The notes beneath the pieces were generated by a model. It made no database searches and was not told the DNA's origin. It saw only the letters and a program-made list of their open reading frames with translations. The translations under genes were made by a program, and so were the position numbers. Positions 40,958 through 50,075 of a stretch of DNA of 56,078 nt are shown piece after piece (position 1 is the stretch's first letter; each line of letters opens with the position of its first letter). This DNA is from an uncultured Bacteroidales bacterium (GTDB taxonomy: Bacteria > Bacteroidota > Bacteroidia > Bacteroidales > UBA932), in NCBI GenBank assembly GCA_945948555.1, contig CAMFBM010000014.1, positions 1-56,078 on the forward strand. The letters run 5' to 3'.

Positions 40958-42094
40958 ATGAGGAAACTATTCTGCATCATCACGTTTACGATTGCCACAC
41001 TTTGCCCGGTGAAGTCTCAGACAATTGACGGAAGCAATGTCCGGAACACCGATCCGATTTCGTTTGACCTTGACATAAGGCAGATGAGGCACTCCATTAT
41101 GCCGGATTTCAGACACCGCTACGATGACTACATCCAATACTCCCCAGCCGTTCTGATGGTCGGTCTGAAGGCCTTTGGCTACAAGGGACGGACCGGATGG
41201 GGCCGGATGATTGTCAGCGACGCCTTTTCAACAGCCCTGATGGCCGGAATAGTCTATGCAATCAAGAATTCCGTCAAAAGACTGAGGCCAGACGGTTCTT
41301 CCCGGAATTCCTTCCCCTCCGGGCACACCGCAACAGCCTTTCTCACAGCGACAATGCTGCACAAGGAGTACGGATGGAGAAGTCCCTGGTTCAGCGTCGG
41401 AGGATACACGGTAGCGACGGTTGTCGGAATTTCGAGAATATTCAACAACAGGCATTGGGCCACCGATGTCCTTGCCGGAGGAGCCATCGGAGTGGGTGCC
41501 GTCCACCTTGGCTACTACCTCTCCGACTTGATTTTCAAGGACAAATATATCCTCGACGGCTACCTCAGGCCTGATCCCTACAGCTTTGATCCAGACCACA
41601 AATACTACGAGGCGGGACTGTGGTTCTCCCGCCGATTCGTCCTTGGGAAGAAACAGGAGAAGGATGAGGGGCTGCTGCCGACAAGAGGCAGTTCCTCGGG
41701 AATCGAAGTGATGATTCCACTTCTCCCACGCACCGGAATTGCGATACGGGGAGGCATAAATCAACTTGGTTTCAAGGGTATTGAGACCGGAGAGAGCTAC
41801 ACGGCAGGCAAAATGCAACTCCAGTCGGTGAATATGTACAATGGTTTTGTGGGAGGTTTCTGGGTCTATCCTTTCCCGAAGGTGGTCGAATTCGATTTGA
41901 AAGCACTTGTGGGCTACGACTGGAATCCTTTCGGGAACGGGATTGATTTTGTCGCACAGGGGGCTGTGGCAGTCCGCGCGGGGGAATTTTTCAGAATAAA
42001 GGCCTTTGCCGAGTTCGAGACATTCTATCTCAGTCAGCAAAAGCCTTTTGCAAATTCTTTCTCAATCGGGTTCACCAGCTCTTTCTGCTGGTAG
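40958..42094 (+). CDS. PAP2-family membrane/periplasmic phosphatase
   Basis: A 378-residue secreted protein (signal to about residue 21, LCPVKSQ). The three PAP2 acid phosphatase motifs are complete: KNSVKRLRPDG, SFPSGHTATAF and SRIFNNRHWATDVLAG. PAP2 enzymes remove phosphate from lipids such as undecaprenyl pyrophosphate or phosphatidic acid. The last 150 residues are beta-rich (MIPLLPRTGIAIRGGINQLG, then FSIGFTSSFCW), suggesting a barrel-like domain; the final aromatic residue fits an outer-membrane protein. Substrate unknown. Confidence 0.9.
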   Translation: MRKLFCIITFTIATLCPVKSQTIDGSNVRNTDPISFDLDIRQMRHSIMPDFRHRYDDYIQYSPAVLMVGLKAFGYKGRTGWGRMIVSDAFSTALMAGIVYAIKNSVKRLRPDGSSRNSFPSGHTATAFLTATMLHKEYGWRSPWFSVGGYTVATVVGISRIFNNRHWATDVLAGGAIGVGAVHLGYYLSDLIFKDKYILDGYLRPDPYSFDPDHKYYEAGLWFSRRFVLGKKQEKDEGLLPTRGSSSGIEVMIPLLPRTGIAIRGGINQLGFKGIETGESYTAGKMQLQSVNMYNGFVGGFWVYPFPKVVEFDLKALVGYDWNPFGNGIDFVAQGAVAVRAGEFFRIKAFAEFETFYLSQQKPFANSFSIGFTSSFCW

Positions 42095-42106
42095 GATCTC
42101 CCTGCC

Positions 42107-42532
42107 TTAGCAAACTCTTACCTTGAAAATTGCCTTGTGGATGGTACCCTCGCCGATGAGCGGAGCGTGAGCTGTTTCAGGAGCAAAAGTGATGACACCT
42201 CCCTTCTCCACTGTCACGGTCTCCTGAACAGGATCCTTGTAGAACATTATGTCCTTTTCAGTGTTGAACTCTCCGTCCGGCTCCGTGCACTCGGTGCGCG
42301 GCTTCACCCCGAAAGTCTCGGCCTTTGACAGCGGCACCTGGATGTCAATGTACTGGTCGTGCACTTCAAGGCGAGCCTGCTGAGGGGTTTTCATCTGGCT
42401 GTCAACGATGTTGACGAAAAGATTGTCCCCGTCAAGGATGTGTTTTCCATTCTCAAGGGCATTCAGGTCATTGTTCCGTATATACTCCATTGCGGCAGCA
42501 TAGTACGGGTTTTCCATCAGATTTTTTTCCAT
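42107..42532 (-). CDS. YhcH/YjgK/YiaL family protein (DUF386)
   Basis: A 141-residue cupin-like protein from ATG 42532 (MEKNLMENPYYAAAMEYI). Family features are HILDGDNLFVNIVD, LEVHDQYIDIQVPL, and the metal-site region FAPETAHAPLIGEG with the C-terminal HKAIFKV. Members are linked to sialic-acid and other sugar metabolism as anomerases or binding proteins. It stands alone, facing the tRNA-Leu gene. Confidence 0.92.
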   Translation of the reverse strand: MEKNLMENPYYAAAMEYIRNNDLNALENGKHILDGDNLFVNIVDSQMKTPQQARLEVHDQYIDIQVPLSKAETFGVKPRTECTEPDGEFNTEKDIMFYKDPVQETVTVEKGGVITFAPETAHAPLIGEGTIHKAIFKVRVC

Positions 42533-42599
42533 TATTGTGGTTGTATTTTGATATTTACGACAAATATATACAAAAATTGTCTTACCTTTGCCTCCGATA

Positions 42600-42685
42600 G
42601 CTCTGGTGTTGGAACTGGTAGACAAGAGGGACTTAAAATCCCTTGCCCCGAAAGGGGCGTACGGGTTCGATCCCCGTCCGGAGCA
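42600..42685 (+). tRNA. tRNA-Leu (anticodon UAA)
   Basis: A type II tRNA. Acceptor GCTCTGG (42600-42606) pairs with CCGGAGC (42678-42684) with one G-U; discriminator A 42685. The anticodon stem AGGGA/TCCCT encloses loop CTTAAAA, giving anticodon TAA. The long variable arm GCCCC-GAAA-GGGGC is typical of tRNA-Leu. T-arm GGGTTCGATCCCC is complete. CCA is not encoded. Confidence 0.96.
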
Positions 42686-42724
42686 CAAGGGACGCCTCGT
42701 TCACTTCAGGCCCGATCCGAAGAA

Positions 42725-43228
42725 TTATTTCAATTGACCTGAAATGTATTTGCTGAGTATTTCTCCCGTATGTTCCATCCCGTCACCCAGCAGGTTGAGG
42801 AAAGAGCCGAACCTGCCACCGGTAGCACTCACAACTATCTTACATAGGATTTCTTCCGGATTCTCCGTTGATGAGATCACAAATTCTGAAAGCATATTAC
42901 CATTCTTTTCAACCTGACGAACCACCAACTCAGCCCTATAAGAGGCATTTTCGTGTTTCCCGACAAAAAGGGATTTCTTCATCAATTTCGAATTGATTCC
43001 TTCATAAAATCTCCCCACATAGTTATGGCGGTCTTTCCACCAGTCTTCCTCCTGTACCGCAATTTCATCTTCGGTCATCCCAAGAATACTTGCCTGGGAA
43101 AAATCCACAGAACAATCGAGGAAGGTCTGCCCCTTCAAAAAAGAAAGATTTCCCTGAACCAACTGCTGAGCAGATGCGGCAAAAGGCAATAGAAATATTA
43201 CAACAAGAAGAAAACAAAACTTTTTCAT
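42725..43228 (-). CDS. Secreted protein of unknown function
   Basis: A 167-residue protein from ATG 43228 with a signal peptide (MKKFCFLLVVIFLLPFAASAQ). The mature part starts VQGNLSFLKGQTFLDCSVDFSQ, a pattern seen in conserved Bacteroidales periplasmic proteins of unknown role. It continues with WWKDRHNYVGRFYEGINSKL and beta-rich ELVVRQVEKNGN, then a Gly-rich amphipathic tail. It lies 33 nt downstream of mrp, probably co-transcribed. Confidence 0.8.
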   Translation of the reverse strand: MKKFCFLLVVIFLLPFAASAQQLVQGNLSFLKGQTFLDCSVDFSQASILGMTEDEIAVQEEDWWKDRHNYVGRFYEGINSKLMKKSLFVGKHENASYRAELVVRQVEKNGNMLSEFVISSTENPEEILCKIVVSATGGRFGSFLNLLGDGMEHTGEILSKYISGQLK

Positions 43229-43261
43229 CTCAAACATATTTATTAGGATTGTTTTTCAGTA

Positions 43262-44338
43262 TTACCTTGTGGAAACGGCGGCAGCGAGTTTCGCAGCGAG
43301 AGCTGCGAAAGCGGCCCCGTCGGGACGGGCCGAGAGAGCCGCAGGCTCTCCGCTGTCGCCTCCCTCCCGGATGCTCTGGACAATCGGAATCTGGCCCAGC
43401 AGGGGGATGTCATACTTTGCAGCCATCCTCTGGCCGCCTCCCTTGCCGAAAATGTAGTAGCGGTTGTCCGGGAGTTCCTCCGGGGTGAACCACGACATAT
43501 TCTCCACAAGACCGAGAATCGGCTTGTCCACACCCGGGTTGCGGAACATATTCACACCCTTCTCGACATCCGCCAGAGCCACATCCTGCGGAGTGCTCAC
43601 AATGAGGGCTCCTTCAAGAGGGATGTCGTGGACAAGGCTGATGTGGATGTCACCGGTTCCCGGAGGCATATCAATCAGCAGGAAGTCCAGCTCACCCCAG
43701 CGCACCTGCAGAATCATCTGCTTCAGGGCATTGCAGGCCATCGGTCCGCGCCAGATGAGGGCCTGGTCAGGCTTCGCGAAATAACCGATTGACATCCATT
43801 TCACTCCGTACTTCTCCACCGGCATTATCACCTCCTTCCCTGTCACTTCCTCCTGGAAAGCCTCGGGTACAAAACCCTCAGTGGCTGTCATCTTCGGAAC
43901 TGAAGGGCCATAGACATCGGCATCGGCAAGGCCCACCTTGAAGCCTGCCCGCGCAAGAGCCACAGCCAGGTTGACTGCCACAGTTGATTTTCCAACGCCT
44001 CCCTTGCCGGAAGCCACCCCGATGATGTGGGAGACATTCTCCAACTCCTCGAAGCCAAGGTCAAGTCCGGCCTTCTTCTTTGCCGGAGCAGGATTGCTGA
44101 TGACAGTCTTCACCTCAACCCGGGCTCCCTCAGGGCAATGCCTGTTGATTACAGCCCTGGTGCTGCCGATGAGATACTCAGCAAGAGGGTCCCTGTGTTT
44201 AGGGAATCCGAGGGTGACCGTAACAAGGTCACCCTCAACTGATATGCTTTCGACCATACCGAGTTCCACGATGTTCCTGTCACCCTTTGCCGGATGCTGG
44301 ACCTCGGTCAGCCATTTTCTTATTTCATTGATTTCCAT
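43262..44338 (-). CDS. Mrp/NBP35 family iron-sulfur cluster carrier ATPase
   Basis: A 358-residue P-loop protein. An N-terminal DUF59 domain (about 1-85) precedes the deviant Walker A GVASGKGGVGKSTVAVNLA, DADVYGPSVPK, and LIDMPPGTGDIHISL. Mrp proteins bind and deliver Fe-S clusters. The CxxC found in many members is not evident, which is common in Bacteroidetes forms only in part, so the cluster ligands are unclear. The C-terminus is Ala-rich. It lies between DPP7 and the secreted protein at 42725. Confidence 0.92.
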   Translation of the reverse strand: MEINEIRKWLTEVQHPAKGDRNIVELGMVESISVEGDLVTVTLGFPKHRDPLAEYLIGSTRAVINRHCPEGARVEVKTVISNPAPAKKKAGLDLGFEELENVSHIIGVASGKGGVGKSTVAVNLAVALARAGFKVGLADADVYGPSVPKMTATEGFVPEAFQEEVTGKEVIMPVEKYGVKWMSIGYFAKPDQALIWRGPMACNALKQMILQVRWGELDFLLIDMPPGTGDIHISLVHDIPLEGALIVSTPQDVALADVEKGVNMFRNPGVDKPILGLVENMSWFTPEELPDNRYYIFGKGGGQRMAAKYDIPLLGQIPIVQSIREGGDSGEPAALSARPDGAAFAALAAKLAAAVSTR

Positions 44339-44371
44339 TGTCCTGAACCACTCAAGTTTCGCAAGTTCAAA

Positions 44372-46531
44372 CTATTTCACTATGTCCATCTCGTCCAGCA
44401 GCCAGCCTGCCCCGCCGAACTTGTCAACTATGAAAAGGACATACCTGATGTCCACGTTGATACACCTCTGGAGATCCGGTTCAAACATAACGTCGCTGCT
44501 CATCGACTCCCAGTTTCCGTCAAAGGCAAGTCCCAGGAGATGCCCCTCGGCATTCATAATCGGCGAGCCGGAGTTTCCTCCCGTGATGTCATTGTTGCTC
44601 AGGAAAGCCACCGGCATCTTGCCGTCAGGCAGGGCGTATGGGCCAAAATCCTTCGCATTGTACAACTCCTTCAGCTTTGAAGGAACCACGAACTCCCAAT
44701 TGTCCGGGTCTTCCTTCTCCATCACTCCGTCAAGGGTTGTGTAGTACCTGTACAGGACGGCATCGCGAGGTGAATATCCCTTGACATTGCCGTAGGTCAG
44801 ACGCATAGTCAGGTTTGCATCAGGGTAGGAAGGCTGACCTTTCTTCCATTCGAGAAGTCCGGCAGTGTAGGTCTTCCTTGCAGCCTGAAGGCCGCTGCCT
44901 GCCTCCCTGTTCATTGCGTATGTGCTATAGACAACATCCTGGATTGATTTCCCGAGCACACAGGCAGGATCGGAGAAAATGACCTTTCCATTCTGCCTGA
45001 CTGCATCCAGAAGGGTGGCCGGGTCCACAAAAATGCTCGACTCGAAAACCCTGTCCACATAGGCGTCAATGTCCATTGTGGCGAAGTCCTCTCCCAGACC
45101 CTGAAGGAAGTTCTCCGGCGAGGCATTCTCCCTGTAGAACCTGAGCATAGCCTTGGCCACCTTCCTGTCAAGCGGAGCGCTGTAGTCCTTGTAGGCCGCA
45201 GCAACCTGCTCTGCAGCGGAAACATACGCAGAAGCAGAATCCTTTCCGGCCTTGAGTTCTTTCCTGAAGGCAATCTGCATTCCGATTGCGAAATTGTAAA
45301 TCTCGATTCTACCCACCGACTCGTAGGCCGTCAGGAAATCCAGGTAAGGTTTGCGGCTCTTGTCAACACAGGCACGCAGATCGGCAATGGCATTGCCATA
45401 GAGGGCTTCGCGTTTTTTGTTTGCACACGCCCATTTCTGGAAATCCGCCTCTTCCTGCCTTGCCCTTCCGATGACATCCAGCTTGTCGAAAGCCAGTTTC
45501 ATTCCCTGCCATTTCTTCCAGCCGTTTGAAGACTGTGCATATTTGCTTGCATATTTGATTTTCACGGCAGGGTCCGCAAGCATATCCTCCAGCATCACGT
45601 TCTGCCTGATCGTACGGGCGGCGATGCTGATGTCGTTCTGCTGAAGCTGGAACTCGAGTTCCGGAGAGGTCTGGAACCTTGTCGTCCGTCCCGGGAAGCC
45701 GATAATCATCGTGTAGTCCCCTTCCTGCACACCCCTGAGGGAAATCTTCAGGTGATTCTTAGGAGTCAGAGGCACATTCTCAGCAGAGTATTCCGCAGGA
45801 GTGTTGTCAGGGGCAGCATATACCCTGAACATCGAGAAATCTCCCGTGTGACGCGGCCACATCCAGTTGTCGGTGTCCGCCCCGAACTTTCCGATTGATG
45901 AAGGCGGTGCACCCACGAAACGGATGTCCTTGTAGGTGGTCGTCACATAGAGATATGTCACATTATCATCGTAGTAGGTCTCGAAACGTGCATCACTCAC
46001 AGGATTCGCCGCGCGGGCATCATCCAGGAGCTTCTGTCTGACTTCCATCATCCTGGCATTGACCAGGGAATCCTTCTTTTCAGAATTTTTGAATTCCTTC
46101 TCCGCCTTCCTCAAAGAAGAGTCAAGGTAGTCCGTCACATCCTCCATATACTCCAGGAAAGTCACCGTGAGACCCTCGCAAGGCAGCTCCTCGGAACGGT
46201 TCATAGCCCAGTATCCATCAGCAAGATAGTCGTGACCTATTCCGCTGAGCGCCTGGATGTTGCTGTAACCGCAATGATGGTTGGTCACCAGAAGTCCCTG
46301 ATTTGAAATGATTTCCCCGGTGCATCCCCTGCCGAACTGCACGACGGCATCTTTCAGAGAAGTGCTGTTCACACTGTAGATTTGCTCGGGAGTCAGTTTG
46401 CAGCCGGCCTGTTTCATCGCGCCGGCATTCATTTTTTTCAGAAGCGGCAGAAGCCACATTCCCTCGTCGGCGAAAAGACAACCCGCAGAAAGCGAGATGG
46501 CCGCCAGAACACAAATAAATTTTTTCATCAT
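44372..46531 (-). CDS. dpp7: S46 family dipeptidyl peptidase, DPP7 type
   Basis: A 719-residue periplasmic serine exopeptidase (signal to about residue 21). Catalytic His lies in VTNHHCGY (about 85-86) and Ser in TGGNSGSP (654). At the specificity position (about 672) the sequence is FDGNWE, with Gly as in DPP7; DPP11 has Arg there. DPP7 removes dipeptides with hydrophobic residues in second position, which suits an amino-acid-fermenting Bacteroidales. Start could be one codon later (MKKF). Confidence 0.95.
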   Translation of the reverse strand: MMKKFICVLAAISLSAGCLFADEGMWLLPLLKKMNAGAMKQAGCKLTPEQIYSVNSTSLKDAVVQFGRGCTGEIISNQGLLVTNHHCGYSNIQALSGIGHDYLADGYWAMNRSEELPCEGLTVTFLEYMEDVTDYLDSSLRKAEKEFKNSEKKDSLVNARMMEVRQKLLDDARAANPVSDARFETYYDDNVTYLYVTTTYKDIRFVGAPPSSIGKFGADTDNWMWPRHTGDFSMFRVYAAPDNTPAEYSAENVPLTPKNHLKISLRGVQEGDYTMIIGFPGRTTRFQTSPELEFQLQQNDISIAARTIRQNVMLEDMLADPAVKIKYASKYAQSSNGWKKWQGMKLAFDKLDVIGRARQEEADFQKWACANKKREALYGNAIADLRACVDKSRKPYLDFLTAYESVGRIEIYNFAIGMQIAFRKELKAGKDSASAYVSAAEQVAAAYKDYSAPLDRKVAKAMLRFYRENASPENFLQGLGEDFATMDIDAYVDRVFESSIFVDPATLLDAVRQNGKVIFSDPACVLGKSIQDVVYSTYAMNREAGSGLQAARKTYTAGLLEWKKGQPSYPDANLTMRLTYGNVKGYSPRDAVLYRYYTTLDGVMEKEDPDNWEFVVPSKLKELYNAKDFGPYALPDGKMPVAFLSNNDITGGNSGSPIMNAEGHLLGLAFDGNWESMSSDVMFEPDLQRCINVDIRYVLFIVDKFGGAGWLLDEMDIVK

Positions 46532-46589
46532 ATTAAATATATTTACATTTCCGAAATATTAAATATTCCTTTATTAAATATTCACGTAC

Positions 46590-47195
46590 TCAAAACAAAA
46601 CAGGCTCAAGAGCCTTGAGGTGAAAGGATTTCCTGTGATAGGGGGTGTAACCGAACCTGCGGATGGCCTCGATGTGCTCAGGGGTAGGATAACCCATATT
46701 GTGGTCCCAGCCGTACTGCGGATATTCCCTTGCAAGCGACAGCATCTTCTCGTCCCGCCAGGTCTTGGCAAGGACAGATGCGGCCGCTATGGCCGAAAAT
46801 TTCCCGTCACCGCCGACGATGCACTCAAAAGGAATGCCATCGAAAGGCTTGAAACGGTTTCCGTCTATCAAAAGAAACTCAGGACGGACAGAAAGCCTTG
46901 CCACCGCCCTGCGCATACCCTCGAGAGAGGCATTCAGAATGTTCATCTGGTCAATCTCCTGAGCGGACACCTCCTCGACCGCCCACGCAATGGCTTCCGC
47001 CTCGATGATCGGACGGAGTTTCTCCCTGGCAGAAGAGGTCATCTTCTTGGAGTCGTTCAGAAGTGGGTGATGAAAATCCTTCGGCAGAATCACCGCAGCA
47101 GCATAGACAGGACCTGCAAGGGGGCCGCGTCCAGCCTCGTCACATCCCGCCTCAACCAGATTCTCATTCAGGAATTTCTGCAATTCACGGCGCAT
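46590..47195 (-). CDS. rnhB: Ribonuclease HII
   Basis: A 201-residue endonuclease that cuts RNA in RNA/DNA hybrids. The acidic residues are in [16 protein letters not shown] (Asp-Glu), [10 protein letters not shown] and a later DEK segment; the C-terminal [21 protein letters not shown] motif is present. It has its own promoter inside the tail of the XRE gene. Confidence 0.96.
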   Translation of the reverse strand: MRRELQKFLNENLVEAGCDEAGRGPLAGPVYAAAVILPKDFHHPLLNDSKKMTSSAREKLRPIIEAEAIAWAVEEVSAQEIDQMNILNASLEGMRRAVARLSVRPEFLLIDGNRFKPFDGIPFECIVGGDGKFSAIAAASVLAKTWRDEKMLSLAREYPQYGWDHNMGYPTPEHIEAIRRFGYTPYHRKSFHLKALEPVLF

Positions 47196-47202
47196 AATGG
47201 CG

Positions 47203-47233
47203 CAAAGTTACTCATTATTGCCGTCGTCAGCAA
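47203..47233 (-). promoter_or_regulatory. Promoter of rnhB inside the XRE gene end
   Basis: TTG (47233-47231), 20 nt, TAACTTTG (47210-47203), an exact match. The -7 box is only 8 nt before the rnhB ATG, so the mRNA would be nearly leaderless. It overlaps the last codons of the upstream XRE gene. Confidence 0.65.
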
Positions 47234-47636
47234 GTTTTTTCTTGAGCATCGCAATCATTTCATCCTTCGTGAGGAGGGTATCTTTCAATGCGGTGATATA
47301 TGAATTCAGGGTGTCGATGGTGTTCTCAAGCCGCTTCATCTCGCTCTCATATTGCCTTATGATGGCGGACCTCTCCTCCTCAAATTCATGCTCAATGTCA
47401 TTGAAACGCATCGCCATATTTTCCGAAGGCTTGTAACCGAGCACGAGTTCCTCCGCAGTCACGTCAAGAAGGCGTGCGATGTCCTCTACCTTGTCACTGA
47501 TGAGACGGGTGTCCCCCATCTCTATGTTACGGTAAGCAGTGCGAGAAAGGCCCAGTTTGTCTGCCATCTCGGTTTGGGAAATGCCGGATGCCTTCCTTTT
47601 CTGGCTGATATTCTTTTTGACCGAATAATTGTTCAT
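47208..47636 (-). CDS. XRE-family regulator with coiled-coil tail
   Basis: A 142-residue protein. Residues 8-65 are a Cro/CI-type helix-turn-helix (ISQKRKASGISQTEMADKLGLSRTAYRNIEMGDTRLIS). Residues 80-140 form a coiled coil (FEEERSAIIRQYESEMKRLE). Inverted repeats in the divergent upstream gap are candidate operators. The target genes are unknown; rnhB follows but has its own promoter. Confidence 0.9.
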   Translation of the reverse strand: MNNYSVKKNISQKRKASGISQTEMADKLGLSRTAYRNIEMGDTRLISDKVEDIARLLDVTAEELVLGYKPSENMAMRFNDIEHEFEEERSAIIRQYESEMKRLENTIDTLNSYITALKDTLLTKDEMIAMLKKKLADDGNNE

Positions 47637-47655
47637 CGCACATGATAATTGCAGA

Positions 47656-47716
47656 CAAAATTAGACCTTGCTTGTTTTTCGATGTGCCAACTTTTTGTTG
47701 TCAATGGCAACAAAAA
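47656..47716 (-). promoter_or_regulatory. XRE gene promoter region with inverted repeat
   Basis: TAATTTTG (47663-47656, minus) fits the -7 box. Further upstream TTTTTGTTG-TCAATGG-CAACAAAAA (47692-47716) is a perfect 9-bp inverted repeat. The word TTGTTGTCA within it recurs in inverse form at about 47767-47775. These may be binding sites of the XRE protein. The remaining 47637-47855 gap is AT-rich. Confidence 0.5.
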
Positions 47717-47855
47717 CATATCAAAAAGAGAAAAAACATTAAAAAAAAGAAAATATTGAACATTTTTTGACAACAATGACAATGAAAACTTGTTAATTTG
47801 GCAGGCAAGTATGAGATTTGGCAACATAATTTGTTTGATATGGAGGACAATTCAA

Positions 47856-48062
47856 ATGGAGGAGAAATGTTTTGAGAGATTCGTCTCTCTTCTTGAAGAC
47901 GAAAAAATCTATCTGAAGAAAGGTATCACCTTCGTGGAGATCTGCGGACTTGCCGGTGCCTCCCCTCTGGAAATGGAAATGTTTCTGGAAGGGACATTCG
48001 GCGTAAGCGGAGAGCAAGTGCTCCGGCTTTACATGGAAGGCAAGCCGATTTGTTTTCTTTAG
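47856..48062 (+). CDS. Small helix-turn-helix-like protein (68 aa)
   Basis: From ATG 47856 it encodes MEEKCFERFVSLLEDEKIYLKKG..., with ITFVEICGLAGASPLEMEMFLEGTFGVSGEQVLRLY. This resembles one helix-turn-helix unit of AraC-type domains, in which a 'DxxLSxxxLA...VSPxxLxRxFKxxxGxS' pattern occurs, but there is only one unit. It lies 68 nt upstream of the NagB-LmbE fusion gene and diverges from the XRE gene. Possibly a small regulator; confidence in function is low. Confidence 0.6.
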   Translation: MEEKCFERFVSLLEDEKIYLKKGITFVEICGLAGASPLEMEMFLEGTFGVSGEQVLRLYMEGKPICFL

Positions 48063-48130
48063 GAAATATATGCGTTGATTTTTTGATTATCTTTAAGTAA
48101 TTTTGTGAGTTCTATAAAAATCAGGAACAG

Positions 48131-50047
48131 ATGAAACATTTTACATTGCCCAAGGACGGAGGCCTGATAGAGGAAGGACTCCCGAAAGACATTCTGCATA
48201 GCTACGAGAAAATCCCGACGGAGATTTTCGAAGAATCCCAGGATGCAAGTGAAAAAATCGCCGACATCATCATCAACGCAATCAAGGAAACGAAGGACGG
48301 TGGCTTCAAACTGGGGCTGACTACAGGTGCAACACCGATATCGCTCTACAAGGAGCTTGTCAGGAGGCACAAGGCCGGAGACATTTCCTTTGCCGATGTG
48401 GAGGTATTCAGCATTGATGAATACTATCCTATCGGAGCCAGCGAGAGGCAAAGCCGCAACAGGAGGCTTCACGATGAATTTCTCAGTCTGGTTGATGTGA
48501 AACAGGAGAACATCCACATTCCTGACGGGACGGTTCCGGAGGAGAAGATTTCCGAATACTGCGCAGAATTTGACAGGAAGGCAACCGGACTTGACCTTCT
48601 TGTAATGGGAGTCGGCACCGAAGGCCAGATCGGCTTCAACGAATCAGGCTCCAGGGAAATGAGCCGCACAAGAACCGTGCTGATGTCCTACAAGAACAGG
48701 AAGACCCAGTCAAGGAACTTCAACGGCAACATCAACGACACACCGAGAGTCGCCATCACAATGGGAATCGGAACGATGATGAGTGCGAAAAAGGTCATTC
48801 TGATGGCCTGGGGCGAGGACAAGGCTGCCGCAGTCAGGGACATCGTGGAAGGAGACCCTTGCGTCCAGTGCCCTGCATCGCTTCTCCAGAGACACGGCAA
48901 CATTACATTCTATGTTGATGAGAATGCGGGAGCGCAACTCTCAAGGGTTGTGGCACCGTGGCTTGTCGGTCCTTGCGACTGGACTCCGAAATTCATCAGA
49001 AAGGCCGTTGTCTGGCTCTGCGAGAAAGTCCACAAGCCTATTCTGAAGCTCACCTACGCCGACTACATCGAGAACTCGCTCAGCGAACTGCTTGAGAAGA
49101 AGGGTCCTTACGACAAAATCAACATAGACGTGTTCAACGACCTCCAGCACACCATCACCGGATGGCCCGGCGGAAAGCCGAATGCCGATGACAGCACAAG
49201 GCCTGTGGCTTCGTCTCCGTTCCCGAAGAGGGTGGTCGTCTTCTCACCTCACCCTGATGACGATGTGATCTCAATGGGAGGAACATTCATCCGTCTTGTG
49301 GAGCAGGGGCACGACGTGCATGTGGCATACGAAACTTCCGGAAACGTCGCAGTGCACGATGATGTTGTCCTCCAGCATATGGACACTGCCCACGAACTCG
49401 GATTTGCAGACGAATTCGACAGAGTCAAGAAGATTGTGGATTCAAAACGCCCGGGAGAACCTGAGCCACGTGCCCTGCTGAATCTCAAGGCTGCCATCAG
49501 AAGGGCAGAAGCCCGCGCAGCCGTGCGTTCATTCGGTCTGAACGACAATACCAACGCCCACTTCCTCAACCTTCCTTTCTACGAGACGGGAGGAATCAAG
49601 AAGGGCGAGCGCACACAGAAGGACATCGACATCATCATCGATCTGCTCCAGAAGGTTCAGCCTCACCAGATCTATGTGGCAGGAGACCTCGCAGACCCTC
49701 ACGGAACACACCGCGTCTGCACCGAGGCCGTGCTTGAGGCCCTCAACCAGCTTGAGGGCGAGGCTTGGATGAAGGACTGCCACGTCTGGCTCTACAGGGG
49801 CGCCTGGATGGAATGGGAGCTCGGCAAAGTTGATATGGCAGTTCCACTCAGCCCTGACGAGCTGATCAAGAAACGCCACGCCATCTACCGCCATCTCTCA
49901 CAGAAGGACATCGTTCCTTTCCCTGGAGACGACAGCCGCGAATTCTGGCAGAGGGCCGAGGAAAGGACACAGAACACAGCCAGGCTGTACAACGAACTCG
50001 GTATGGCCGAATATCAGGCCATCGAGGTGTTCGTCAAACTGTTCTAA
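48131..50047 (+). CDS. NagB-like/LmbE (PIG-L) fusion protein
   Basis: A 638-residue fusion. Residues 1-290 resemble glucosamine-6-phosphate deaminase; residues 365-638 are a PIG-L/LmbE zinc deacetylase domain ([14 protein letters not shown] and DPHGTHRVC). In the deaminase half, the first Asp is kept (FSIDEYYP, D96), but the catalytic DGH triad reads E164-G-Q166 in [11 protein letters not shown], so the proton-shuttling His is Gln. Deaminase activity is therefore doubtful, while the deacetylase part looks intact (N-acetyl sugar deacetylation). An intact nagB follows 28 nt downstream. Confidence 0.9.
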   Translation: MKHFTLPKDGGLIEEGLPKDILHSYEKIPTEIFEESQDASEKIADIIINAIKETKDGGFKLGLTTGATPISLYKELVRRHKAGDISFADVEVFSIDEYYPIGASERQSRNRRLHDEFLSLVDVKQENIHIPDGTVPEEKISEYCAEFDRKATGLDLLVMGVGTEGQIGFNESGSREMSRTRTVLMSYKNRKTQSRNFNGNINDTPRVAITMGIGTMMSAKKVILMAWGEDKAAAVRDIVEGDPCVQCPASLLQRHGNITFYVDENAGAQLSRVVAPWLVGPCDWTPKFIRKAVVWLCEKVHKPILKLTYADYIENSLSELLEKKGPYDKINIDVFNDLQHTITGWPGGKPNADDSTRPVASSPFPKRVVVFSPHPDDDVISMGGTFIRLVEQGHDVHVAYETSGNVAVHDDVVLQHMDTAHELGFADEFDRVKKIVDSKRPGEPEPRALLNLKAAIRRAEARAAVRSFGLNDNTNAHFLNLPFYETGGIKKGERTQKDIDIIIDLLQKVQPHQIYVAGDLADPHGTHRVCTEAVLEALNQLEGEAWMKDCHVWLYRGAWMEWELGKVDMAVPLSPDELIKKRHAIYRHLSQKDIVPFPGDDSREFWQRAEERTQNTARLYNELGMAEYQAIEVFVKLF

Positions 50048-50075
50048 GGAATATGAAACCATTAAAATTGACAAT

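Noticed and set aside
41228..42040. 270-codon minus-strand frame
   Set aside because: Shadow of the PAP2 phosphatase gene, which has all three catalytic motifs.
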